Translations under genes and position numbers: made by a program
Notes under the pieces: model-generated
What the model was told of the DNA's origin: nothing
What the model saw: the letters and a program-made list of their open reading frames with translations, nothing else
Database searches by the model: none
NCBI RefSeq assembly: GCF_001679645.1
Contig: NZ_LRUN01000057.1
Coordinates: 32,904-96,903, forward strand
Direction: 5' to 3'
DNA: 64,000 nucleotides
From: Pseudomonas bananamidigenes
GTDB taxonomy: Bacteria > Pseudomonadota > Gammaproteobacteria > Pseudomonadales > Pseudomonadaceae
Shown here: positions 27,586 to 36,422 of the stretch, piece after piece
Layout of the letters: the number at the start of each line of letters is the position of its first letter
Numbering within the stretch: position 1 is the first letter of the stretch

Positions 27586-28878
27586 TCAGTGGGGGATGAC
27601 GGTTTGTGCCGTACGCAATGCATGCCTGTTGCCACGGAACAGCACCAGGGTCGCGATCAGGCCCAGCACCGCTGCGCCGCTGAGCCAGATTCCCGGCGCA
27701 GCCTTGTTGTCCAGCACATGGATCAGGTAAGTGCAGGCGGCTGGCGTGAAACCACCAAACGTTGCGGTGGCCAGACTGTAGGCCAGCGAGAAACCCGTCG
27801 TACGCACTTCTACCGGCATGATTTCGGTCAGGGCCACCACCATCGCACCGTTGTACGAGCCGTACAGGAACGACAGCCACAACTCGACGATCAACAGATG
27901 GCTGAAGCTCGGATTCGCCACCAGCCACGACAGCGCCGGGTAGGCAGTCAGGATCGCCAGGCTCGTCGCCGCCAGCAGCAGAGGTTTGCGGCCGATCTTG
28001 TCAGATACGGCGCCCATCACCGGCAGCCAGAAGAAGTTCGACAGACCGATGCACACGGTTACCAGCAATGCATCGAAGTCTGACAAGTGCAACTCTGCCT
28101 TGCCAAAAGTCGGGGTGTAGGCGGTGATCAGATAGAACGACACGGTAGTCATCACCACCAGCGCCATGCCGGCGAGGACGATGCCAAAGTTCTGACCGAT
28201 CGAGCGGACGATTTCCTGCAGGGTAGGACGGTGTTTGCGGGCCTGGAATTCCGGCGTTTCCTCCAGGGAGCGGCGAATCACGAAAATTACCGGAACAATC
28301 ATGCAGCCAATCAGGAAAGGCACGCGCCAGCCCCATTCGCCCATTTGGTCCGGGCTCAGCCAGTGGTTGAGGCCAACACCGAGCAGGCCGGCGAATACCA
28401 CGGCGGCTTGTTGGCTGGCGGACTGCCAGCTGACGAAGAAGCCCTTGCGCCCCGGCGTAGAAATTTCTGCCAGATACACCGACACGCCGCCCAGTTCCAC
28501 GCCAGCCGAAAAGCCTTGCAGCAAACGGCCGAACAATACGATCAGCGGCGCGGCGACGCCAAGGGTGGCGTAACCCGGGACGCAGGCAATCAGCACGGTA
28601 CCGGCCGCCATCAGGGCGAGGGTGATGATCAAGCCCTGGCGACGACCGTGACGGTCAATGTAGGCACCGAGGAAAATCGCCCCCAGCGGGCGCATCAGGA
28701 AGCCTGCGCCGAAGGTGGCAAGGGAGAGCATCAGGGACGCGAACGCGCTGTCGGTAGGGAAGAAGGTCTTGGCAATGGCCGTGGCGTAAAAGCCGTAGAC
28801 CATGAAGTCGAACATCTCGAGAAAGTTGCCGCTGACAACGCGAAAAATCGCTTTGCCTTTGCCCGTGGAGGAGGACAT
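27586..28878 (-). CDS. MFS transporter, metabolite:H+ symporter type
   Basis: A 430-residue inner-membrane carrier with about 12 hydrophobic helices. The motif after helix 2, GAYIDRHGRRQG, and its repeat in the second half, GAVSDKIGRKP, are MFS signatures. The N-terminal NFLEMFDFMVYGFYA and the RPLGAIFLG segment are typical of the MHS subfamily that takes up citrate, tricarballylate, alpha-ketoglutarate or proline. The substrate is probably a di- or tricarboxylate, but this is not certain. The gene is divergent from apbE. In the P. aeruginosa order I recall, a Na+-NQR operon lies in this interval. Confidence 0.85.
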   Translation of the reverse strand: MSSSTGKGKAIFRVVSGNFLEMFDFMVYGFYATAIAKTFFPTDSAFASLMLSLATFGAGFLMRPLGAIFLGAYIDRHGRRQGLIITLALMAAGTVLIACVPGYATLGVAAPLIVLFGRLLQGFSAGVELGGVSVYLAEISTPGRKGFFVSWQSASQQAAVVFAGLLGVGLNHWLSPDQMGEWGWRVPFLIGCMIVPVIFVIRRSLEETPEFQARKHRPTLQEIVRSIGQNFGIVLAGMALVVMTTVSFYLITAYTPTFGKAELHLSDFDALLVTVCIGLSNFFWLPVMGAVSDKIGRKPLLLAATSLAILTAYPALSWLVANPSFSHLLIVELWLSFLYGSYNGAMVVALTEIMPVEVRTTGFSLAYSLATATFGGFTPAACTYLIHVLDNKAAPGIWLSGAAVLGLIATLVLFRGNRHALRTAQTVIPH

Positions 28879-28985
28879 GTTCAGGTACTCACTTGTTGAT
28901 TTTGTGTGAAGGCGTTGTATCCGTTTGGGAGCGAGCGGGCTCTGTGGCCATAATGGCCGTCGCGATTTTGCTCGGAGATGAAGAA

Positions 28986-29999
28986 TTGTTAACTGGACGG
29001 ATGCTGGTTTTCGTGAGTGTTCTCGGTGTCCTGTCCGGATGCGGCAATGGCGACTCCATGGAAAGCTTCGGCGGTCCGACCATGGGCAGCACGTATTCGA
29101 TCAAGTACGTGCGACGAATCAACTTGCCCGCTCCCCAGGACGTCCGGGTCGAAGTGGAAAAGATCCTCGCCGACGTCGACCGGCAGATGTCCACCTACCG
29201 TGCGGACTCGGATATCTCGCGCTTCAACGCATTGCCCGCCGATCGCTGTCAGATCATGCCGGCACCGATTCTTGAGTTGGTCCGGGTGGGCGAACAGCTG
29301 TCGCAACAGAGCGAAGGTTCCTACGACCTGACGGTAGAACCGTTGCTCAACCTCTGGGGCTTCGGTCCGCAAGGGCGTGAGGAGAAAGTCCCGAGCGCTG
29401 CGGCGCTGGCCGAGGTGCAGAAGCGGGTGGGTTACCGGCATTTGCGTATCGATGGTGACCAGTTGTGCAAGGACGCGGCGGTCGAGGTCGATTTCAACAG
29501 CATCGCCGCCGGTTACGCGGTCGACACCATTGCCGCGCGACTCGATGCCATGGGTATTCATGATTATCTGGCCGAAGCCACGGGCGAGCTCAAGGCGTCC
29601 GGCAGAAAGCTCGACGGCTCGCCCTGGCGCATTGCCCTGGAGGAGCCACGTGACGATCAGCAAGTAGCGGAGCGCGTCATTAATGTCGATGGCTACGGGC
29701 TTTCCACGTCCGGCGACTACCGCAACTATTTTCAACAGGATGGAAAGCGATATTCCCACACCTTCGATGCCCGCACCGGAGCGCCCGTCGTACACGATCT
29801 GGCGTCAGTCACGGTCATGCATCCTTCAGCCTTGATGGCCGACGGACTATCGACACTGTTGCTGATTCTCGGGCCTGAAAGGGCTTGGGACTATGCCGAA
29901 AAACACGACATTGGTGCATTCTTCGTGATTCGTGCCGATAAAGGTTTCGTGACTCGCACCAGTCGGGCGTTCGAAAGGCTTGCAGGCGCAAAAAATTGA
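28986..29999 (+). CDS. apbE: FAD:protein FMN transferase (lipoprotein)
   Basis: ApbE attaches FMN from FAD to a Thr/Ser of target proteins such as NqrB, NqrC or RnfG. The protein carries a lipobox (LSGC) after a short hydrophobic segment, then GPTMGSTYSIKY, the Mg/FAD-binding SYDLTVEPLLNLWGFGP, and DFNSIAAGYAVDTIAARLD. TTG at 28986 is the preferred start: GGAGA lies about eight bases upstream, and it adds an Arg before the signal core. ATG at 29001 is an alternative, giving a very short signal, and an open frame also runs back to 28893. No nqr or rnf gene lies in the window, so the substrate protein must be encoded elsewhere. Confidence 0.88.
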   Translation: MLTGRMLVFVSVLGVLSGCGNGDSMESFGGPTMGSTYSIKYVRRINLPAPQDVRVEVEKILADVDRQMSTYRADSDISRFNALPADRCQIMPAPILELVRVGEQLSQQSEGSYDLTVEPLLNLWGFGPQGREEKVPSAAALAEVQKRVGYRHLRIDGDQLCKDAAVEVDFNSIAAGYAVDTIAARLDAMGIHDYLAEATGELKASGRKLDGSPWRIALEEPRDDQQVAERVINVDGYGLSTSGDYRNYFQQDGKRYSHTFDARTGAPVVHDLASVTVMHPSALMADGLSTLLLILGPERAWDYAEKHDIGAFFVIRADKGFVTRTSRAFERLAGAKN

Positions 30000-30200
30000 C
30001 CGGCAGCAATGCGAAAACTGGCGTTGTAGTGCAGGCAAAAGTAGCCTACGACGCGACCAAGGGTTAATGTGCGCGGCGTTGACGCTTCTATAGACTGTGT
30101 CCGGGTTTTCAACTGGCCCCCAATTGTTCCTTCGCGCCGTCGTCCGGCGTGATTTAGCCGCCGGTGCTGCTGGCACCGCGGCCTGTTCTGAGGAGTACGC

Positions 30201-31595
30201 ATGGCTGTCTACAACTACGACGTGGTGGTGCTGGGTTCCGGCCCGGCGGGAGAAGGCGCGGCAATGAACGCCGCCAAAGCAGGGCGCAAGGTGGCGATGG
30301 TCGACAGCCGTCGCCAGGTCGGCGGTAACTGCACCCACCTGGGCACCATCCCGTCCAAGGCCCTGCGTCACTCGGTGCGGCAGATCATGCAGTTCAACAC
30401 CAATCCGATGTTCCGGGCCATCGGTGAACCGCGCTGGTTCTCCTTCCCGGACGTGTTGAAAAGCGCCGAGAAAGTCATCTCCAAACAAGTCGCTTCGCGT
30501 ACCGGCTACTACGCCCGTAACCGCGTCGACGTGTTCTTCGGCACCGGCAGCTTCGCCGACGAGCAGACCATCGAAGTGGTCTGCGCCAACGGCGTGGTCG
30601 AAAAACTGGTGGCCAAACACATCATCATCGCCACCGGTTCGCGTCCTTATCGCCCGGCGGACATCGATTTCCACCACCCGCGCATCTACGATAGCGACAC
30701 CATCCTCAGCCTCGGCCACACCCCGCGTAAACTGATCGTTTACGGCGCCGGCGTGATCGGTTGCGAATACGCCTCGATCTTCAGCGGTCTGGGTGTACTG
30801 GTCGAGCTGGTGGACAACCGCGGCCAGTTGCTGAGCTTCCTCGACTCGGAAATCTCCCAGGCGTTGAGCTACCACTTCAGCAACAACAACATCACCGTGC
30901 GTCATAACGAAGAGTATGACCGCGTCGAAGGCGTGGACAACGGCGTGATCCTGCACCTGAAGTCCGGCAAGAAGATCAAGGCCGACGCCTTGCTCTGGTG
31001 CAACGGCCGCACCGGCAACACCGATCAGTTGGGGCTGGAAAACATCGGCGTCAAGGTCAACAGCCGTGGCCAGATCGAAGTCGACGAGAACTATCGCACC
31101 TGCGTGCAGAACATCTACGGCGCCGGTGACGTGATCGGCTGGCCAAGCCTGGCCAGTGCCGCCCACGACCAGGGCCGTTCGGCGGCCGGCAGCATTGTCG
31201 ACAACGGCAGCTGGCGTTTCGTGAATGACGTGCCGACCGGCATCTACACCATTCCGGAGATCAGCTCGATCGGCAAGAACGAGCAGGAGCTGACCCAGGC
31301 CAAGGTGCCGTACGAAGTGGGCAAGGCGTTCTTCAAGAGCATGGCGCGTGCGCAGATCGCCGGTGAACCGCAAGGGATGCTGAAGATCCTGTTCCACCGC
31401 GAAACCCTGCAGGTGCTGGGCGTTCACTGCTTCGGTTATCAGGCGTCGGAGATCGTGCACATCGGTCAGGCGATCATGAACCAGCCGGGTGAGCTCAATA
31501 CCCTGAAGTACTTCGTCAATACCACCTTCAACTACCCGACCATGGCCGAAGCCTATCGGGTAGCCGCGTACGACGGCCTCAACCGGCTTTTTTGA
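30201..31595 (+). CDS. sthA: Soluble pyridine nucleotide transhydrogenase
   Basis: This cytoplasmic flavoprotein transfers hydride between NADPH and NAD+. The 464-residue product has the FAD motif GSGPAGEGAAMNAAKAG, the second nucleotide motif IVYGAGVIGCEYASIF and GAGDVIGWPSLA. It belongs to the disulfide reductase family, but the redox site reads GGNCTHLGTIPSK with one Cys instead of CxxxxC; this is the known hallmark of SthA. GAGGAG precedes the ATG. Confidence 0.96.
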   Translation: MAVYNYDVVVLGSGPAGEGAAMNAAKAGRKVAMVDSRRQVGGNCTHLGTIPSKALRHSVRQIMQFNTNPMFRAIGEPRWFSFPDVLKSAEKVISKQVASRTGYYARNRVDVFFGTGSFADEQTIEVVCANGVVEKLVAKHIIIATGSRPYRPADIDFHHPRIYDSDTILSLGHTPRKLIVYGAGVIGCEYASIFSGLGVLVELVDNRGQLLSFLDSEISQALSYHFSNNNITVRHNEEYDRVEGVDNGVILHLKSGKKIKADALLWCNGRTGNTDQLGLENIGVKVNSRGQIEVDENYRTCVQNIYGAGDVIGWPSLASAAHDQGRSAAGSIVDNGSWRFVNDVPTGIYTIPEISSIGKNEQELTQAKVPYEVGKAFFKSMARAQIAGEPQGMLKILFHRETLQVLGVHCFGYQASEIVHIGQAIMNQPGELNTLKYFVNTTFNYPTMAEAYRVAAYDGLNRLF

Positions 31596-31637
31596 GCGGC
31601 TCCGGCCGGTGGCCTGAGCCGGCCGGGGAGACCGATT

Positions 31638-32360
31638 TCAGCCATTCCCGAGGGTGGCAGTGGCCAAACCGGGAAAGTCTGTAATCAGGCTGTCAACGCC
31701 GAAGTCGGCGAGTCTGCGCATCAGCGCAGGCTCGTTGACGGTCCATACCGACACATGCAGCCCCTGACGCTGCGCCTTCTGCAGGCGTTCCGGCGTACAC
31801 AGCGTCCAGTTCAAGGCCAGAATCTCGCAGCCATAACTTGCCGCGACCTTCAGCGGGTCGAGCCAGGCGTATTCGGCCACCAGTCCGCGCGACACGTCCG
31901 GCACCAGATCCAGCGCCGCCTTCAACACTTCCCTTGAACTCGAGGTGATCGTCACCTTGTCGAGCAGTCCGTGCCTGACCGCCATTTCACGAATGGCCAG
32001 AACGGTCGTTGCGGCGCGGGTGCGCGAAGCACTTTTGACTTCGAGCTGCCAGTGATCGAAATCACACTTTTCAAACAGTTCTTCCAGGGTCGGAATCGGG
32101 CAGGGCTTGATCCAGCCGGGGCCACCCTTGCGGGCGTCGTAAGTCACCAGCTCGGCAGCGGTGTGTTCGACCACCTTGCCGCGACGCTCGGTGGTGCGCT
32201 TGAGGGTCGGGTCGTGGATGACCATCAGTTCGCCGTCCTTGGACAGGTGCAGATCCAGTTCGCAACGGCGTACGCCGTGTTTGAGACATTCCTGAAAGCT
32301 GCTCAGGGTGTTTTCCGGTGCTTCGCCCTTGGCGCCGCGGTGGCCGTAGATAAGGGTCAC
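31638..32360 (-). CDS. Glycerophosphodiester phosphodiesterase, cytoplasmic type
   Basis: This enzyme hydrolyses glycerophosphodiesters to glycerol-3-phosphate and an alcohol. The 240-residue protein has no signal peptide and begins MTLIYGHRGAKGEAPENT, with the catalytic HRG and PENT, then CELDLHLSKDG and MVIHDPTLKRTT (second catalytic His). Size and lack of signal fit UgpQ rather than periplasmic GlpQ. It starts 13 bases after the PilZ gene stop, so the two form a leftward operon. Confidence 0.9.
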   Translation of the reverse strand: MTLIYGHRGAKGEAPENTLSSFQECLKHGVRRCELDLHLSKDGELMVIHDPTLKRTTERRGKVVEHTAAELVTYDARKGGPGWIKPCPIPTLEELFEKCDFDHWQLEVKSASRTRAATTVLAIREMAVRHGLLDKVTITSSSREVLKAALDLVPDVSRGLVAEYAWLDPLKVAASYGCEILALNWTLCTPERLQKAQRQGLHVSVWTVNEPALMRRLADFGVDSLITDFPGLATATLGNG

Positions 32361-32373
32361 GGTTCTTCCTTAA

Positions 32374-32955
32374 TTAAATGCCTGATTCGTTCTGTTCGCG
32401 GGCCAGGCGTCGTTCCTGGGCCTGCTTTTGCAAGATATAACGGGCGAGCAACTGGCGCTGGGCATCGGTCAGGTGTTCGAATTCGGTGCCGATGTCGTAG
32501 CCGTCGCCCTTGCGGTCGCAATGGGTGACCCGGGCGCGCAGCAGCAGGCCGTGGGCCTGAGGCATCAGCACCATTTTGACCGACAGGCGTGAGCCGGCAG
32601 GGATCGGCGTCGGATTCTGAAAATCCACACCGCCCTCCGAGATGATCACCGGTTGCGGCTCGCCGATTTGCCCGAGCGCGGTCAGCGCAATGACCTGACT
32701 GAGCAGATCGATGCGCTTGTTCTGGGATTTCAGGAATGCCGCGATGGCACGGTCGCGCTCGTTGATCTGGCGCAACAGGTGCTGCGACTCGAATTCGCTC
32801 AGGTGCAGTTCACTGAGCACGTTGAATAACGGGGAAGCATCCTGCAACACTTCCTGGCCTGCGGCTTCTGCAGCGGACAGGGGCCGAATTTCCAGTGCGA
32901 TCGTGTCCTCGATACGGTAGTATTCGCGGCGATCTTCTTCATCTAATGTCGACAT
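32374..32955 (-). CDS. PilZ domain protein
   Basis: A 193-residue cytoplasmic protein. The N-terminus reads DRREYYRIEDTIALEIRPL, resembling the RxxxR-type c-di-GMP-binding start of PilZ domains, and the second part (VDFQNPTPIPAGSRLSVKMVL...YDIGTEFEHLTDAQRQLLARYI) resembles the PilZ beta-barrel. A helical stretch of about 60 residues lies between them. It may sense c-di-GMP, but the separation of RxxxR from the barrel makes binding uncertain. It is divergent from lolC and upstream of the phosphodiesterase gene. Confidence 0.82.
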   Translation of the reverse strand: MSTLDEEDRREYYRIEDTIALEIRPLSAAEAAGQEVLQDASPLFNVLSELHLSEFESQHLLRQINERDRAIAAFLKSQNKRIDLLSQVIALTALGQIGEPQPVIISEGGVDFQNPTPIPAGSRLSVKMVLMPQAHGLLLRARVTHCDRKGDGYDIGTEFEHLTDAQRQLLARYILQKQAQERRLAREQNESGI

Positions 32956-33049
32956 GGCGAACCCATGGTAGCGGCGGTGGTCTGAGTGTAAAGCTGGTTA
33001 TCGACCCCCGCCACAAGGACGTTCCTTTTCCCTCCGAACAAGCCCCGAC

Positions 33050-34300
33050 ATGTTCAGACCTCTCTTCGTATTTATCGGCACGCGTTACACCCGTGCAAAG
33101 CGTCGCAATCATTTTGTGTCATTCATTTCCCTGACTTCGATGATCGGGCTCGCCCTTGGCGTGGTCGTGATGATCGTGGTGCTGTCGGTGATGAACGGCT
33201 TCGATCATGAAATGCGCACCCGCGTGCTGGGCATGGTGCCCCACGCAACCATCGAGTCCGGTGAAGCCATCAGCGACTGGCCGAGCCTGGCCGCCAGGGT
33301 CAAGCAGAACCCGCAGGTGGCGGCCGTCGCGCCGTTCACCCAGATGCAGGGCCTGTTGACCAACAACGGTCAGGTGTCGAAGGTGTTGCTCAACGCCATC
33401 GATCCGGCGCTGGAGCGCAACGTCTCGATCATCGACAACTTCATGAAGCAAGGCAGGCTCGACGATCTGACGCCGGGCAGCTTCGGCATCGTGATCGGTG
33501 ACAAGGCCGCGACCAAGCTGGGCGTGGGCGTCGGTGACAAGATCACCTTCGTCGCCCCGGAGGTCAGTGTGACCCCGGCCGGGATGTTCCCGCGCATGAA
33601 GCGCTTCACCGTGGTCGGCATCTTCCATGTCGGCGCCGGTGAGCTGGATGGTTATCTGGGCGTCACCAATCTGCAAGACCTGGCGAAGCTGCACCGCTGG
33701 AAGCCTGATCAGGTGCAGGGTCTGCGCCTGAAGTTCGATGACTTGTTCCAGGCGCCGCGTGAAGCGTGGAACATCGCCCAGCGGCTTGGCGAAGACCATT
33801 ACTACGCCCGCGACTGGACCCGCACCCACGGCAACCTGTATCAGGCGATCCGCATGGAAAAAGCCATGATCGGCCTGCTGTTGCTGCTGATCGTCGCGGT
33901 TGCTGCGTTCAACATCATTTCCACGCTGGTGATGGTGGTGAACGACAAGAAGGGCGATATCGCCATCCTGCGCACGCTGGGCGCCACGCCGGGCACGATC
34001 ATGCGCACGTTCATGGTGCAGGGCACGGTGATCGGTGTGGTCGGTACGGCCATCGGTGCCGTGGTCGGGATCCTGGCGGCGCTCAACGTCAGCGCTGCGA
34101 TTTCGGCACTCGAAGGCGTGATCGGGCATAAATTCCTCAACGCCGACGTGTATTTCATCGATTACCTGCCATCGCAGGTGCAGAGCCAGGACGTGGTCAT
34201 GGTCTGCGCCGCTGCGTTGGTCCTGAGTTTCCTCGCCACCCTGTATCCAGCCTGGCGTGCCGCGCGCACCCAGCCGGCGGAGGCGCTACGTTATGAGTGA
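33050..34300 (+). CDS. lolC: Lipoprotein-releasing system permease LolC
   Basis: LolCDE releases outer-membrane lipoproteins from the inner membrane to LolA. This 416-residue permease has one N-terminal helix (MTSMIGLALGVVVMIVVLSVMNGF region), a large periplasmic domain, and three C-terminal helices ending LATLYPAWRAARTQPAEALRYE. It is a close paralogue of lolE at 35055: the first 60 residues are almost the same. The lolD start overlaps its end. Confidence 0.94.
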   Translation: MFRPLFVFIGTRYTRAKRRNHFVSFISLTSMIGLALGVVVMIVVLSVMNGFDHEMRTRVLGMVPHATIESGEAISDWPSLAARVKQNPQVAAVAPFTQMQGLLTNNGQVSKVLLNAIDPALERNVSIIDNFMKQGRLDDLTPGSFGIVIGDKAATKLGVGVGDKITFVAPEVSVTPAGMFPRMKRFTVVGIFHVGAGELDGYLGVTNLQDLAKLHRWKPDQVQGLRLKFDDLFQAPREAWNIAQRLGEDHYYARDWTRTHGNLYQAIRMEKAMIGLLLLLIVAVAAFNIISTLVMVVNDKKGDIAILRTLGATPGTIMRTFMVQGTVIGVVGTAIGAVVGILAALNVSAAISALEGVIGHKFLNADVYFIDYLPSQVQSQDVVMVCAAALVLSFLATLYPAWRAARTQPAEALRYE

Positions 34301-34991
34301 GTCGGGCATGAGTGATAAAGCAATCCTGAGCTGCCGCAACCTGGGCAAGTCCTATGAGGAAGGCCCGGAGTCGGTGCAAGTGCTGGCCGGTCTGCAACTG
34401 GAGTTGCACCCGGGTGAGCGGGTGGCGATCGTCGGCAAGTCCGGTTCGGGCAAAAGTACCTTGCTCAACCTGCTGGGCGGTCTCGACACCCCGACCAAGG
34501 GCAGCGTCTGGCTCGACGGGGAAGAGCTCTCGGCACTGAGCGAGAAGAAGCGTGGCCTGTTGCGCAACCGTGCCCTCGGTTTTGTGTATCAGTTCCACCA
34601 CCTGCTGCCGGAATTCACCGCGCTGGAAAACGTCTGCATGCCGCTGCTGATCGGCAAGACCGCAATCCCCGAGGCGCGTCAGCGGGCCACGGCGTTGCTG
34701 GAGCGGGTCGGTCTGGGCCATCGCCTGGAACATAAGCCGGCCGAGCTGTCCGGTGGCGAGCGCCAGCGCGTGGCGATTGCCCGGGCCCTGGTGAACAAGC
34801 CAGGCCTGGTGATGCTCGACGAGCCGACCGGCAACCTCGACTCCCACACCGCCGAGGGCATTCAGGATCTGATGCTGGAACTCAGCACTTCGATGCGCAC
34901 GGCGTTCCTTGTGGTGACTCACGATTTGAACCTGGCTCGCCAGATGGACCGCGTCCTGCAGTTGCAGGATGGTTGTCTGACCCCCATCTGA
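34293..34991 (+). CDS. lolD: Lipoprotein-releasing system ATP-binding protein LolD
   Basis: This is the ATPase of the LolCDE complex. The 232-residue protein has Walker A GKSGSGKST, the Q-loop FVYQFHHLLPEF typical of LolD, signature LSGGERQRVAIARAL and Walker B VMLDEPTGNLD. ATG at 34293 overlaps the lolC stop (ATGAGTGA), with GGAGG about nine bases upstream; ATG at 34308 (MSDKAILSC) is an alternative start that matches other LolD proteins. An intrinsic terminator follows before lolE. Confidence 0.95.
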   Translation: MSESGMSDKAILSCRNLGKSYEEGPESVQVLAGLQLELHPGERVAIVGKSGSGKSTLLNLLGGLDTPTKGSVWLDGEELSALSEKKRGLLRNRALGFVYQFHHLLPEFTALENVCMPLLIGKTAIPEARQRATALLERVGLGHRLEHKPAELSGGERQRVAIARALVNKPGLVMLDEPTGNLDSHTAEGIQDLMLELSTSMRTAFLVVTHDLNLARQMDRVLQLQDGCLTPI

Positions 34992-34999
34992 CGGCTTGA

Positions 35000-35038
35000 A
35001 ACCCGATGCCTGAAAAGGCGTCGGGTCTTTTATTTTTA
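35000..35038 (+). terminator. Intrinsic terminator between lolD and lolE
   Basis: ACCCGATGCC-TGAAAA-GGCGTCGGGT (one G-U pair) is followed by CTTTTATTTTT, inside the 63-base gap between lolD and lolE. Confidence 0.75.
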
Positions 35039-35054
35039 TACGGTGCCCCAGCGA

Positions 35055-36299
35055 ATGTTCAGACCGTTATCGATCTTTATCGGCACGCGCTATACCCGCG
35101 CCAAGCGCCGCAATCGCTTTGTTTCGTTCATTTCGATGACCTCGATGATCGGCCTCGCCCTCGGCGTGCTGGCGATGATCGTGGTGTTGTCGGTGATGAA
35201 CGGTTTCCAGCGCGAAATGAGCTCGCGCATCCTCGGCATGGTGCCTCACGCGACCATCGTCGGCGTCAAGCCGATCGATGACTGGCAACCGGTGGCCGCT
35301 GCCGCTTTGAAAAACCCTGAAGTGACCGCCGCCGTGCCGTTCACCGAGATGGAAGGTATGCTGTCCTACAAGGGCATGATGCAGCCGATCCAGATCAGCG
35401 GCGTCGATCCGGCCCAGGAAGGCAAGGTGTCGATCGTTGCGCAGCATATTGTTCAGGGGCGTCTCGATGCCTTGAAACCGGGCGAGTTCGGTGTGGTGCT
35501 GGGCGAGATCACGGCCCGACGCTTCCGTCTGAACGTCGGCGACAAGATCACCCTGATCGTGCCGGAAGTCAGTACCGCACCGGGCGGCATCACCCCGCGC
35601 ATGCAGCGTCTGAATGTGGTCGGCATCTTCAAGGTCGGCGCCGAACTGGACGGTTCCATGGGCCTGATCCACGTCTCCGACGCCGCGACCATGCAGCACT
35701 GGGAGCCGAATCAGGTGCAGAGCGTGCGTCTGGCAGTGAAAGATCTGTACGCTGCACCGAAGGTCTCGTCCGACATCGCCACCGGCCTTGGCACTGACTT
35801 CAAGGCAGACGACTGGACCCACACCCAGGGCAGCCTGTTCAGTGCGATGAAAATGGAAAAGACCATGATCGGCCTGTTGTTGCTGATGATCGTCGCGGTG
35901 GCGGCGTTCAATATCATCGCCACCCTGATCATGGTGGTGAACGACAAGGGTGCGGACATCGCGATCCTGCGCACCATCGGCGCCACGCCACGGCAGATCA
36001 TGGCGATCTTCATGGTTCAGGGCACGGTGATCGGCATCGTCGGCACCATCATTGGTGGCGTGTTGGGCGTGATTGCCGCGCTGAACGTCAGTGAGATGGT
36101 GGGCTGGGTCGAGCGAGTGACCGGGCAGCACATCTTCAGTTCCGACGTGTATTTCGTCAGCAACCTGCCCTCGGAGTTGCAGGGTGGCGACGTGCTGCTG
36201 ATCTGCTCGGCAGGCTTCATCCTCAGTTTCCTGGCCACTGTTTACCCGGCCTGGCGAGCGGCGAAGATCGAGCCGGCGCACGCGTTGCGTTATTCGTAA
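35055..36299 (+). CDS. lolE: Lipoprotein-releasing system permease LolE
   Basis: This is the second LolC/E-family permease of the complex, 414 residues, starting MFRPLSIFIGTRYTRAKRRN. ATG at 35055 is preferred over GTG at 35043 by alignment with LolC. It has the same layout: an N-terminal helix, a periplasmic domain from about residue 45 to 265, three C-terminal helices and the ending PAWRAAKIEPAHALRYS. Duplication of an ancestral permease around lolD explains the near-identical N-termini. A REP doublet follows. Confidence 0.94.
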   Translation: MFRPLSIFIGTRYTRAKRRNRFVSFISMTSMIGLALGVLAMIVVLSVMNGFQREMSSRILGMVPHATIVGVKPIDDWQPVAAAALKNPEVTAAVPFTEMEGMLSYKGMMQPIQISGVDPAQEGKVSIVAQHIVQGRLDALKPGEFGVVLGEITARRFRLNVGDKITLIVPEVSTAPGGITPRMQRLNVVGIFKVGAELDGSMGLIHVSDAATMQHWEPNQVQSVRLAVKDLYAAPKVSSDIATGLGTDFKADDWTHTQGSLFSAMKMEKTMIGLLLLMIVAVAAFNIIATLIMVVNDKGADIAILRTIGATPRQIMAIFMVQGTVIGIVGTIIGGVLGVIAALNVSEMVGWVERVTGQHIFSSDVYFVSNLPSELQGGDVLLICSAGFILSFLATVYPAWRAAKIEPAHALRYS

Positions 36300-36313
36300 G
36301 CTTCAAGACCGCC

Positions 36314-36403
36314 ATCGCGAGCAAGCTCGCTCCCACAGTGTTACGGGGTGTTCACAGAAGTGTGGCGCGACTCGAAACTTGTGGGAGCGAGCTTGCTCGC
36401 GAA
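36314..36403. repeat. Inverted pair of REP palindromes (GCGAGC type)
   Basis: ATCGCGAGCAAGCTCGC followed by TCCCACAG at 36314-36338 is repeated in reverse at 36380-36403. The copies are the GCGAGC variant, unlike the GCGGGC pair at 18871. The pair separates lolE from the convergent sensor kinase gene. Confidence 0.9.
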
Positions 36404-36422
36404 GGGGCCAGCACTGCTGGCC

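Noticed and set aside
28893..28985. Longer N-terminus for ApbE starting at 28893
   Set aside because: It would place about 30 hydrophilic residues before the lipoprotein signal and removes the expected signal position.
31599..31630. GC-rich hairpin between sthA and the glycerophosphodiesterase gene
   Set aside because: A stem GGCCGG/CCGGCC exists, but there is no T run on either strand, so I do not call it a terminator.
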